Shown piece after piece: positions 15,115 to 22,592 of a DNA stretch of 42,881 nucleotides; positions within the stretch are counted from its first letter, which is position 1; the number at the start of each line of letters is the position of its first letter. A program made the position numbers and the translations under genes. The notes beneath the pieces are model-generated. The model did not search any database, was not told the DNA's origin, and saw nothing but the letters and a program-made list of their open reading frames with translations. This DNA comes from a virus. The DNA lies in IMG/VR virus record IMGVR_UViG_3300044825_001507, positions 1 through 42,881 of that record; one strand, 5' to 3'.

Positions 15115-15907
15115 AATCTTCCCCTGCTTTCAAGATACCAAGTTCTTCAAATTCAGTGTTCTCTACAAACTTACGTTTTGCAGCATCAGTAAATGCACCG
15201 ACATTGTAATCAGTACAAGCTACAGTAGTGCCGTCAGCAAGTTCAATAGTATCGGTTGCATCCGCTTCCCACACAAGGGCACTTGCATAAAAGCTAGCTT
15301 CCTTATACACGGTAGTTTCAACGTCACCCGCACTAGCATCAACGTCCATCAACAGAACACCGGCAATCTTCTTTTGCGGATTAGGGTATGCCACAACGGT
15401 AACGCTAGTGACCGTTGAATTACCTGCATCAGCAAGGTCAGTTACATTGGTATTAGGTGACGTTGAAACGAACAGAACGCTATTAGCAGTGCTGCTCTTA
15501 TAGGTATGAAACCCTACTAGTGCGCCTGCGGTAAAACTTCCCCCGGCCACAGCGTTAGCCGTATTAGCTTCTGCCGCCGTCATGCCGTCAGTAAGGCCGC
15601 TAAATGCCTTAACTACATCGGTGGCACTTACGATGCCAGTAGTGGTGAAGGTAAGACCGGCGATGATAACAGTCTTTGCTGCACCTACGCCTGCGGTAAA
15701 GGTAAGCAGGGCTTTTTCAGCCATACCGGTATGAGCTACACCCAAGCCTGCTGCGTCAGTTTCAACAAAGCTATGTTTGCGAAGCACTTGACCGGCTTTA
15801 ATAGTAAGCGGTTTAGTGCTATGCGCTTCTGCCCTAAAGAAAGTACGCAAAGATGCGATAGTCGGGCGGTTCGGGTATGACCGCCACCCACCATTCCAAT
15901 TAGTCAT
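15107..15907 (-). CDS. Head decoration protein (lambda gpD-like) with inserted beta domain
   Basis: A 266-residue protein. The N-terminus (THE segment RAEAHSTKPLTIKAGQVLRK) and C-terminal part (VLLMDVDASAGDVETTVYKE, then FTDAAKRKFVENTEFEELGI) fit the gpD decoration family, which is usually near 110-140 residues. Between them, about residues 62-180, is an extra Thr/Ala-rich beta domain (VIIAGLTFTTTGIVSATDVV) resembling a domain in the tail-tube candidate at 10142. A perfect GAGGTG ribosome site is present. It would sit at capsid three-fold axes and display the insert outward; this location is inferred from the family. Confidence 0.75.
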   Translation of the reverse strand: MTNWNGGWRSYPNRPTIASLRTFFRAEAHSTKPLTIKAGQVLRKHSFVETDAAGLGVAHTGMAEKALLTFTAGVGAAKTVIIAGLTFTTTGIVSATDVVKAFSGLTDGMTAAEANTANAVAGGSFTAGALVGFHTYKSSTANSVLFVSTSPNTNVTDLADAGNSTVTSVTVVAYPNPQKKIAGVLLMDVDASAGDVETTVYKEASFYASALVWEADATDTIELADGTTVACTDYNVGAFTDAAKRKFVENTEFEELGILKAGEDYV

Positions 15908-15915
15908 AAGTCACC

Positions 15916-16287
15916 TCACTTAATTGATGCCAAAAATTCATTACCTTTAATCCATTCAGCGAATGGGCTAGAAGCACTTTCTGCTACTTGCGGGGTAGCC
16001 GTAGCAGCGACAGGAGTTGGATTCGCCATTTGTATAGCTTCCTTAACCGCTTCAAACATAGCTACACTTTGCTCAATGCTTGAAGATAAGTTAATTTGCT
16101 TAATGGCAACGTCTGACGACAGGCCAAACGTCTTAGCCGCATCCAAAATGGCCAGGCAGCGTGCGCGTTCATCGGCCACTGCTTTACTAATAGCTACAGA
16201 TGAAGCAGCTTTCACCGCTTCAAGTTCCGCACGAAGACGCAAGGTCTCGTCAACTTGTGCAGATGAATTATCAAAAGAAGAACTCAT
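15916..16287 (-). CDS. Nested scaffold protein (lambda Nu3 analogue)
   Basis: Within the protease gene an in-frame ATG at 16287 starts MSSSFDNSSAQVDETLRLRA and has a GGTG ribosome-like sequence 8 nt upstream (cggtgtaaaaatatg). The 123-residue product is Ala/Glu/Ser-rich and mostly helical (VSKAVADERARCLAIL-like segments), typical of scaffolds, and shares the protease C-terminus. Lambda makes Nu3 from the C gene in the same way. Expression from the internal start is inferred from the site, not demonstrated. Confidence 0.65.
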   Translation of the reverse strand: MSSSFDNSSAQVDETLRLRAELEAVKAASSVAISKAVADERARCLAILDAAKTFGLSSDVAIKQINLSSSIEQSVAMFEAVKEAIQMANPTPVAATATPQVAESASSPFAEWIKGNEFLASIK

Positions 16288-17106
16288 ATTTTTACACCGT
16301 CTATTTAACATTTCTAATGTTATATCTACACTTTCAATCAAGCCATCGGCTAGACCAAGTGAGATAGCCTCGTCTCCCAGGACAGTCTTGCCATTTAAGG
16401 TAGCAATAGTGTCTTTAGACAATTTAGGACGCCCAGTTACAATAGTATCTATCATAACTTTAGCTAAGTTGTCAACTTTTTTCTGAATAGAGGCTAATGC
16501 CGCATCAGAAATAGGTTCGTGCGGATTGCCCAATGCTTTTTCACTATGGCTTCGCAGTATTGTCCAGGTTGTCCCCGTTTTTTCATCCCCGCTGACGCTA
16601 TTAGGGATGCTTGCAATTACGCCGATTGACCCAAGTTCCGCCCCGGCAGTACATAGAATTTCTTGCGTGTTACTAGCCAACAGGTAGCCTGCGGAACAAC
16701 AAGGGCCATCTATAATTGCGATAGTCTTTGCGCCATAAAGTGCCGGTAGTGAGTTGATGAATTTAGCCAGTCCCATAGCCCCATCAGCTTCACCACCATA
16801 AGTTGAAAAGTTAAATGCAATACTGCTATAGCCATCGGCAATAGCTGTTTTTATATCTCTAGCGATAGTTGTATAGCTTCTAGTACCACTATCACCGGCA
16901 GCATTACCGCTAGTAAGGGTTCCCTTTACATTTATAACTTTAATTTTACCTGCCTCGCTCGTTGCTTCATGCGTTACTTTAGCAATTCCAGAAGGGATTT
17001 CCCCTAATGTCAACGGTAAAATTAAATTATCATGAATATCCTTAAATTTTGTTTCATCTAGCAACAAAGGTGCAGCTAGCCTATTTAGTATTCTTTCATA
17101 CATCAT
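15916..17106 (-). CDS. Prohead protease (S49 / lambda gpC type) fused to scaffold
   Basis: A 396-residue protein with a ClpP/SppA-fold protease followed by a scaffold-like tail. The nucleophile is Ser138 in GPCCSAGYLLAS; the general base is probably Lys190 in SHSEKALGNPHEP, where S49 phage proteases have YKADGNP-like sequence. Residues 45-110 show the expected INVKGTLTSG and NFSTYGGEADGA strand-turn elements. The C-terminal 123 residues are helical and can be made separately. The ATG at 17106 overlaps the portal stop; the open frame further upstream runs through the portal's 9-bp tandem repeat and is not used. Confidence 0.88.
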   Translation of the reverse strand: MMYERILNRLAAPLLLDETKFKDIHDNLILPLTLGEIPSGIAKVTHEATSEAGKIKVINVKGTLTSGNAAGDSGTRSYTTIARDIKTAIADGYSSIAFNFSTYGGEADGAMGLAKFINSLPALYGAKTIAIIDGPCCSAGYLLASNTQEILCTAGAELGSIGVIASIPNSVSGDEKTGTTWTILRSHSEKALGNPHEPISDAALASIQKKVDNLAKVMIDTIVTGRPKLSKDTIATLNGKTVLGDEAISLGLADGLIESVDITLEMLNRRCKNMSSSFDNSSAQVDETLRLRAELEAVKAASSVAISKAVADERARCLAILDAAKTFGLSSDVAIKQINLSSSIEQSVAMFEAVKEAIQMANPTPVAATATPQVAESASSPFAEWIKGNEFLASIK

Positions 17107-18601
17107 TTTCACCACTTGTAGCACTTGTAGCACTTGTAGCACTTGTAGCCCCTTTTATAGGGGGTGTTGTTACTCCTGAGCCATTACTTCCCTGTTTGCT
17201 TGCGCCATTGCCCTCTGGCTTACCTGTGCCATTTGGGAATAATAAATTATCTAATCCTAGTTCCTTTAACCGCTCCCTATCAGCAGCAATCGCTTCAAAC
17301 GTAGTATGCCTTTCCTGCAATTTACTATCTAGTGTAGCTAGCCCATTTTGTATCTCAAGCACATCGGCTTGAGCGTCCTTCAAGTCATCGACGCCGTAAA
17401 AGCGCGGAAGCTGATACGATGGGGTGGCATTCTTCACATTTGGGTAGTATAGCTGCGCTAGTTCCTTAAAATATGCAGTTAACGGGGCTAGCCCAAGCGG
17501 TATGGTTAGAAAGTGATGAGTATACTCTATTCTTGAGCGTAATTCAATCAAAAGTGCCCGAAGTGTACTAAAGTCAATACCATTTGTGTCACCCGTTAGC
17601 TGATGATAAGGCACGTGACATGCGTTAGATATTCTACGAAGCTCAAGTTCAGCTAATTTAACAAAGTTAGGCCCAATGTCTGCTCCCTGATGGAAAGTTA
17701 TATTCTCCCCTTTATTGAGATATTGCACATTCGACCCGGTTGCCTTAAACACAACCTTTTCTTTACTATTTGCTGCTTTATCAATAATAGGTACACCTAC
17801 TGGCATCATATTGGTAGGGTTGCTATTAGTGATAATCCAACTTATTGCTTGCGATGCTTTTTGCCTCGCCACAGTAGCATCCATGAGTTCATCTAACTCA
17901 TATAAAGGGATTAGAATGCTACTAAGGACTGGCACGCCCAACCATTGCCCTGGCAACTCTCTATTAAATAAATGTAAAACCTCATTCGATGGTATAGCGG
18001 TTACGTTTTGCGTATTATTTATAATTGGAAACTCTTGGTAGGCTTGTAACCTAAAGTAATACGTGTCCGGCACATTGTCGGTAAAGCCAATACCATGCCT
18101 AACAGTCTTCCTTCCATCGCCAAAATAGAATAAATCGTGCAATTCACTCTGTATAGGCTCTAGTGCAAGAGGGACAATGCTATTTTTACGCCCCTTGCGG
18201 ATTAACTTTCTAGTGAAAGCATTTCCAGTAGAAAAAAGGCTTGAGTGCCAAAGGCTTTGTAAATTACAAAGCGTTCCATAGCCGTCTAAAGAAGGGTTAT
18301 CCGCAAAGGCATCCCATAAATCTTGCATACGATTATGGCGTCTATTTTTATTATCATGCCAAAGCACTTTCAATGACCCAACATTGGTCACATACTTATC
18401 TCTAGCAATTTTAGCATAACCATTATTGCGAATTGCGTGTAAGCTACGTTGCTGAAGCAGCAACAATTCTCTACTTATAATTTGGTCAGGCGAACCAAAG
18501 AAGACATTATTCATATCCTCTTTATATTTAGTAGATGCACCGTCGAAAGCCGTCGCCCCACGATGCAGAATGGTGTAAACGTCATCAATTACATTAGACA
18601 T
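17096..18601 (-). CDS. Portal protein (lambda gpB family)
   Basis: A 501-residue protein forming the dodecameric DNA channel at one capsid vertex. It carries lambda-portal hallmarks: N-terminal RSLHAIRNNGYAKIARDKYV (near residue 50), the mid-region ELPGQWLGVPVLSSILIPLY, and the stem-region sequence PYHQLTGDTNGIDFSTLRAL near 345. The C-terminal 50 residues are Gly/Ser/Thr-rich and end in tandem Ala-Thr-Ser repeats. It overlaps the gpW-like gene by 13 nt upstream and the protease by 11 nt downstream. Length is close to lambda B (533). Confidence 0.9.
   Translation of the reverse strand: MSNVIDDVYTILHRGATAFDGASTKYKEDMNNVFFGSPDQIISRELLLLQQRSLHAIRNNGYAKIARDKYVTNVGSLKVLWHDNKNRRHNRMQDLWDAFADNPSLDGYGTLCNLQSLWHSSLFSTGNAFTRKLIRKGRKNSIVPLALEPIQSELHDLFYFGDGRKTVRHGIGFTDNVPDTYYFRLQAYQEFPIINNTQNVTAIPSNEVLHLFNRELPGQWLGVPVLSSILIPLYELDELMDATVARQKASQAISWIITNSNPTNMMPVGVPIIDKAANSKEKVVFKATGSNVQYLNKGENITFHQGADIGPNFVKLAELELRRISNACHVPYHQLTGDTNGIDFSTLRALLIELRSRIEYTHHFLTIPLGLAPLTAYFKELAQLYYPNVKNATPSYQLPRFYGVDDLKDAQADVLEIQNGLATLDSKLQERHTTFEAIAADRERLKELGLDNLLFPNGTGKPEGNGASKQGSNGSGVTTPPIKGATSATSATSATSGENDV
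17113..17148. repeat. Four tandem 9-bp repeats at the portal 3' end
   Basis: The unit CACTTGTAG occurs four times in a row. Read on the minus strand it encodes a repeating Ala-Thr-Ser tripeptide that makes the C-terminal tail of the portal (SATSATSATSATSG). The unit is a whole number of codons, so copy-number slippage would lengthen or shorten the tail without a frameshift. It lies just upstream of the protease start. Confidence 0.85.
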
Positions 18602-18864
18602 GCTCTGGCCTTCTTAACAACAAGGGGTACGGTTGCGTAGGTTCTAAAAGACGGGGTAGCATTAGCTGCATCTATAGTTTGCAACATTTGCATCAATTCC
18701 GTTCTATATTCCTTTAATGCGTCTAGCGTAACTTCTCCGTAGCGAAACTGACGAAAAAAGTTTCCGCTACCTACACGAAGTTCTAAAACGCGCTTACCCG
18801 ATAGTAGCTGCGCTATAGCGGTATTAACAGTGTCTAATGCTACTTTAATTTCTGCGGCAGTCAT
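18589..18864 (-). CDS. gpW-like head-tail connector protein
   Basis: A 91-residue protein beginning MTAAEIKVALDTVNTAIAQL. The two-helix pattern around LLSGKRVLELRVG and FRYGEVTLDALKEYRTELMQ matches the lambda gpW family, which joins the portal and helps attach the tail. It lies between terminase large subunit and portal, the canonical place. The ATG at 18864 has a TTGGAG ribosome site; the upstream TTG at 18879 is in frame but is part of that site. It is longer than lambda W (68) by a basic C-terminal extension. Confidence 0.82.
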   Translation of the reverse strand: MTAAEIKVALDTVNTAIAQLLSGKRVLELRVGSGNFFRQFRYGEVTLDALKEYRTELMQMLQTIDAANATPSFRTYATVPLVVKKARACLM

Positions 18865-18869
18865 AACAG

Positions 18870-20846
18870 TTAACTCCAATAGTATCGCTCAAGTTCTGCA
18901 TAACGCTCAGGGGTATATTGTCGTATCCCATGAGCAATAGCAGCATGAAGTGCAAGTTTTTCACAGTCTATTGCTTCTTTACGCTTACCTGGAATCAATT
19001 TATAATTCTCTTTAGTATTCCCATTATGGTCAATCGTAAAGATTTTACGGCAAGATACTATTTGTTCTTCATAGCCACCGTAACTTTGGTCATTCCAATA
19101 CATAATGTCGGAACGGTAATTTTCAGGAGATTTTGATGCCTGCACTGCGAGCATCATTCTTCTAAGTATCTCCCCATGCGCTTTATGTGTCCCAACGTGG
19201 TACACGGTAACACCGAGGCGTTCTGCCAATGTTCTTCTATATTGCGCCGTTGTAGCGATCTCAAACATAGAAGGTTCTCTATAAATTTCATCTTCACTAA
19301 AACGTAAATCCTTTACGCCGCGACAGCAAAGTAAAACCCCTGGGTAATCTTCGTGCATTCTATAGACAAAACGATAGACAAGTTCGGTATTAAATGCACT
19401 ATCTATAGACGCCATTGTAACTGGCATTTCCTTACCACTTGCATGGGGCAGCGACACTGTCACTACCCTGCGGGCTAGTTCATCCCATATTTTATCATCA
19501 CCATTTAGGGTATTTCCATAAATTTCTTCCCACTTCACTAAATATGATGTTCCATCACGCCCCCAAGCGCGTATAACATAGGCAAACCTATTATCCTGCA
19601 CGTCAATACCAGCAAAAGCTATCACGGCTTCCATTGGAACTACCCCCTCTTGATAGTTTCTGCGGTATTTTCTCATTTCCTCAGGCTCCATAGCATTAAA
19701 GCCGGACGAATAAGGTTCTCCCATTTTATTATTAACAAAAGACTTCATAAGAAGTTCTTTACCTATAGCTAACTCACGTTCAGCAAGTATACGTGCCTTA
19801 GCCATTTCTACAAATGAGCTACCGGAAAAAGGGCACAGCATTTCGCTAAAGTCAAACCCGAAGGTATCTATGACACCTCCATTTTTAGGATGCCATCCCT
19901 TGGAGAAGTTGCCGGTGTGGTCGGTAAAACCATACTTTTTGCCGGCAATTATATTAGCGTTTTTCTGTTCAAAAGTCCACTCAGCCGCGCAATGAGGGCA
20001 AATGAATTTAGCACTATCTGGGTCATTTACCCCATATATTTCATCTATCTTTTTATTAGGGTAAACGTCATAGACAAGGTTATTAAATGAACTGCCATCC
20101 ATAGGCACAAGTGCCGCGCAATTATGGCATTCTGCCTTAAATATCATCCAATTTGACGCTTTAATGGCACTTTCAACCCGGCTAAAGTCCTTAAAAGTTG
20201 GCGTTCCGCCAAAGATAAACTTACGCTTTATAAGAGGGACAAGTTTTTGCCGTTCTTTAAGATTGGCGAAAGTGTCGCCCTGGCCCGACACGTCATCGGG
20301 GGCATCATCAGGCTCTTCTACTTCAATATACTCTAAATTTGAGCTTTTCTGATTAGTAATACTACCGAGTGTTGAGAGGCGCAAATGCCCTCCTGGAAAG
20401 TCATAGTCATAAAATGACTTTTTATTTTCTGCAATACCTTGGTTGACAAGGGTGCGAAGCACAGGTACATTCTCAATGAATACTCTCCACTTTTCCTTAG
20501 CAAAGATTTTAGCGGCAGTAAGGGTTGGAAACCCTAATAACATTGTGGTTGGGTCAACATGAATGCGCTTTCCCCTATAATTATTGATGGTTTCTGTCCA
20601 CCCTATACGTGCGCTCTTTTTAGCTACAATCGTAGATATTCTAGGATTATCCAAGCAATCGTAGACGTATTCCATATAAGGGGTTAAGTTAGCATCGAAC
20701 TTACCTTCGCCAAAAGATGTTTCTTTCTTTGAAATAAGGCGATACTTTTTAGCCCAATCAATGGTAGACATTGCTGGAACTCTTTGGAATATCTTAAATA
20801 AAGACCCAAGCAAGGCTCTTTCTGGTGCGTTATAAATGGTTCTCAT
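18870..20846 (-). CDS. terL: Terminase large subunit (lambda gpA type)
   Basis: A 658-residue packaging ATPase and nuclease, close in size to lambda gpA (641). The ATPase P-loop variant is AKKSARIGWTET (about residues 75-86), with a Walker B EYIEVEEPDD (172-181). Two CxxC pairs (Cys239/242 and Cys282/285) may form a zinc ribbon. The nuclease domain begins FAGIDVQDNRFAYV with Asp414 as a likely metal ligand. It cuts and pumps phage DNA into the prohead with the small subunit encoded immediately upstream (3-nt gap). The lambda type suggests cos ends, but no cos site was identified. Confidence 0.93.
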   Translation of the reverse strand: MRTIYNAPERALLGSLFKIFQRVPAMSTIDWAKKYRLISKKETSFGEGKFDANLTPYMEYVYDCLDNPRISTIVAKKSARIGWTETINNYRGKRIHVDPTTMLLGFPTLTAAKIFAKEKWRVFIENVPVLRTLVNQGIAENKKSFYDYDFPGGHLRLSTLGSITNQKSSNLEYIEVEEPDDAPDDVSGQGDTFANLKERQKLVPLIKRKFIFGGTPTFKDFSRVESAIKASNWMIFKAECHNCAALVPMDGSSFNNLVYDVYPNKKIDEIYGVNDPDSAKFICPHCAAEWTFEQKNANIIAGKKYGFTDHTGNFSKGWHPKNGGVIDTFGFDFSEMLCPFSGSSFVEMAKARILAERELAIGKELLMKSFVNNKMGEPYSSGFNAMEPEEMRKYRRNYQEGVVPMEAVIAFAGIDVQDNRFAYVIRAWGRDGTSYLVKWEEIYGNTLNGDDKIWDELARRVVTVSLPHASGKEMPVTMASIDSAFNTELVYRFVYRMHEDYPGVLLCCRGVKDLRFSEDEIYREPSMFEIATTAQYRRTLAERLGVTVYHVGTHKAHGEILRRMMLAVQASKSPENYRSDIMYWNDQSYGGYEEQIVSCRKIFTIDHNGNTKENYKLIPGKRKEAIDCEKLALHAAIAHGIRQYTPERYAELERYYWS

Positions 20847-20849
20847 AAT

Positions 20850-21455
20850 TTATAGCGTTTCTACTTCTTCTGCAATAAATGACAATTTTGCTATATCGCT
20901 GTCAAGGTCAAGCTCTAACATTTCCGTAAGAAATTTATCCGAGTCCTCTTCGGCCTGTGTTATAATGACAGAGCCAAATTCTGCCAAAGAGTTTAACACG
21001 TTGTCTACTTTAGTTCGTGTTTCAGGGAAGTCTAATGAAATTGAGACTATTCCATTTTTTATAATATGAATAAAGGGTTCATAGAAACGCCGAAGTTCTG
21101 GCTCATATAAGAGTTTTTTGCGCTTTTCAGCAATGGTTAACCACGTTTTAACCTCCGCTGCTTTATCGGCCCGCAACTTTTGCGTTAGCTGACGCTCAAC
21201 AAGGGTGGCTCCCTCGGCATTAGCTGCTGCATTTGCATAATGGGCACGGCCACCAGAAGTGAAGTAGTTTCTATAGTTCTGTATTGCCTCCATGTAAGTT
21301 TGGTCACTTAATGTTTTACCACCAAACTTACCTGACTTAGCATCATTGTATAGTGCGCCGCGAGAGAGACCGAGAATGTAAGCTAGTGTATTTACGTTAA
21401 CCTTAGAGTTTAAGTTAATGTTATCTACTAGCGTAGAGTTAGTATCATTGCTCAT
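20850..21455 (-). CDS. terS: Terminase small subunit (Nu1-like)
   Basis: A 201-residue DNA-recognition subunit. The N-terminus has a winged-helix pattern, VNVNTLAYILGLSRGALYND (residues 19-38), followed by a helical linker and oligomerisation region with TQKLRADKAAEVKTWLTIAE near 90-110, characteristic of Nu1-like proteins. It is the first gene of the minus-strand head operon, directly upstream of the large subunit. The cognate cos/pac site would be expected nearby but is not evident. The ribosome site (GACGAG) is weak. Confidence 0.88.
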   Translation of the reverse strand: MSNDTNSTLVDNINLNSKVNVNTLAYILGLSRGALYNDAKSGKFGGKTLSDQTYMEAIQNYRNYFTSGGRAHYANAAANAEGATLVERQLTQKLRADKAAEVKTWLTIAEKRKKLLYEPELRRFYEPFIHIIKNGIVSISLDFPETRTKVDNVLNSLAEFGSVIITQAEEDSDKFLTEMLELDLDSDIAKLSFIAEEVETL

Positions 21456-21468
21456 GCTTGTACTCGTC

Positions 21469-21504
21469 TTGAAATTTGTCCACTTTTTTTGTAAAATTAT
21501 CTTG
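21469..21504 (+). promoter_or_regulatory. Promoter of the rightward tail operon, in the divergent gap
   Basis: TTGAAA (21469-21474), a 17-nt spacer and TAAAAT (21492-21497) form a near-consensus sigma70 promoter reading right. Its start near 21504 leaves a leader of only about 10 nt before the ATG at 21515, with AGGTG (21506-21510) as ribosome site. The opposite operon starts at 21455, so the whole divergent control region is 59 bp. A leftward promoter is not as clear; TTTACA on the minus strand is a possible -35 without a good -10. Confidence 0.6.
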
Positions 21505-21514
21505 TAGGTGAACC

Positions 21515-21796
21515 ATGTTAGACATTACACCCTGGCAAAACTTCGGCCTAGCCGGAATGGTCATTGGAGCCTTGTTCTTAACAATTTGGATGGTCGGTAA
21601 GAGTATTATACTACACTTATTGAATATGCAAAGAGAGGAACGGGCAGAATGGCGCGAATGTTTTGAAAAATCTATGGCAGACCATACTGAGGTCATTAGG
21701 GAACTTACACAAGTTGTCCATCAGATAAAGTACACTATGCCAGAAGATATAGAAGTGCCGAAAAGCTGTCCTGCATTACCAAATAAACATAGATAG
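21515..21796 (+). CDS. Holin-like small membrane protein with one TM segment
   Basis: A 93-residue protein. Residues 7-36 form a hydrophobic transmembrane segment (FGLAGMVIGALFLTIWMVGK), followed by a highly charged helical region (MQREERAEWRECFEKSMADH) and a C-terminal tail. One N-terminal TM plus a charged coil is the layout of BhlA-type holins and of some tail-associated membrane proteins. It is the first gene of the tail operon and is not next to the endolysin, so a holin role is plausible but not certain. Confidence 0.65.
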   Translation: MLDITPWQNFGLAGMVIGALFLTIWMVGKSIILHLLNMQREERAEWRECFEKSMADHTEVIRELTQVVHQIKYTMPEDIEVPKSCPALPNKHR

Positions 21797-21804
21797 GTAG
21801 AAAG

Positions 21805-22236
21805 ATGTCAAAGAAGTTGTACGTTAAATTGCAAACACCCGTCATTGAACTTAAGGTGACTGCGAAAGATGCTGCGAATACGCAAGATAGCATAAGCGTA
21901 GGGTTTCATCGCTATGACATTCCAACGATGGAAGAAAAAATTGTCTCTTGGCAAAACCTGACTGATTTTGATGCAGTTGTTAAGGCTGAGATTGCCTACA
22001 TTTGTAACGCAAAAGTCGAAATTGAAGACACAAAGACGGGTAAAGTTGAAGAACTCATCGTTGACACTAGAACGGCAGAGGCTTTGCCAGGTGTTTGGGA
22101 AACCCCCAAGGAATGCTTGGAAGTTATGATTGATAAATACTTCGCAAGTTTGCCGTGGAAAGCAGCAATTTTCACCACATTTAACATCGCAATCACTAAC
22201 GCATCTTCTTACAAAGAAGATAGTCTGGGAAACTGA
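21805..22236 (+). CDS. Tail assembly chaperone, short form (lambda gpG-like)
   Basis: A 143-residue protein beginning MSKKLYVKLQTPVIELKVTA, with an AGGTAG ribosome site. Small, acidic tail chaperones at this spot (just before the tape measure) bind the tape measure protein and are absent from the virion. It ends ...SLGN then TGA directly after the heptamer GGGAAAC, in the correct frame for -1 frameshifting. A minority of ribosomes would continue into the following frame to make the longer chaperone. Confidence 0.85.
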   Translation: MSKKLYVKLQTPVIELKVTAKDAANTQDSISVGFHRYDIPTMEEKIVSWQNLTDFDAVVKAEIAYICNAKVEIEDTKTGKVEELIVDTRTAEALPGVWETPKECLEVMIDKYFASLPWKAAIFTTFNIAITNASSYKEDSLGN

Positions 22237-22592
22237 GACAAGCGGGGGAGGCTTTAGGTAGAGCCTCCTCTCCCCCGCGAAAGGAACTATTGAATAATAA
22301 AAGCGATGAAGAAGCATTAGAGGCTCTACTAGATATTGATAGCGACAATACTATCGTAACTACTACCGTAGGGGACGAAACGATAGTTATCGACCTATGG
22401 GAATGCAATTCACAAGTCTTTGAACTTTACAAGATTCTGTACCCCTTTACCAAAAGTGACTATACTATAGACACCACAATGTTGCTTGCGCTAATAAAAG
22501 ACTTCGATATTCCATTAAGGGAAACTTTAGTTAGCGTTCAATACATACATGATGGTTTTGTAAGCATTATTAGAGGCTCTTATGGCGACTGA
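21805..22592 (+). CDS. Tail assembly chaperone, frameshifted long form (lambda gpGT-like)
   Basis: A -1 shift at 22233 joins the 143-residue upstream protein to 119 residues read from 22233 to 22592, giving about 262 residues (lambda gpGT is 279). The junction reads SLGN then LRQAGEALGRASSPRKELL. The downstream part has no ATG of its own; the only initiator-like codon is a TTG at 22290, without a ribosome site. It includes VIDLWECNSQVFELYKILYP, matching the gpT-like position. The tape measure gene overlaps its end by 11 nt. The long form is expected to recruit the tail-tube subunit to the tape measure. Confidence 0.88.
22227..22278 (+). promoter_or_regulatory. Programmed -1 ribosomal frameshift site (slippery heptamer plus hairpin)
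   Basis: The heptamer G_GGA_AAC (22227-22233) is in the zero frame of the upstream gene, exactly of the X_XXY_YYZ form, and is followed at once by the TGA stop. After 8 nt a GC-rich stem begins: GCGGGGG (22242-22248) pairs with CCCCCGC (22272-22278) and AGGCT (22249-22253) with AGCCT (22262-22266), with a 5-nt bulge and an 8-nt loop. The -1 frame is open from here to 22592. Confidence 0.92.

Noticed and set aside
17107-17142. Upstream extension of the prohead protease (MLQVLQVLQVV)
   Set aside because: It is only the 9-bp portal repeat read in another frame; the ATGATG at 17106 fits the overlap with the portal stop.
22290-22592. Independent gene starting with TTG at 22290
   Set aside because: No ribosome site or ATG; the frame is continuous with the slippery heptamer and explained by -1 frameshifting.
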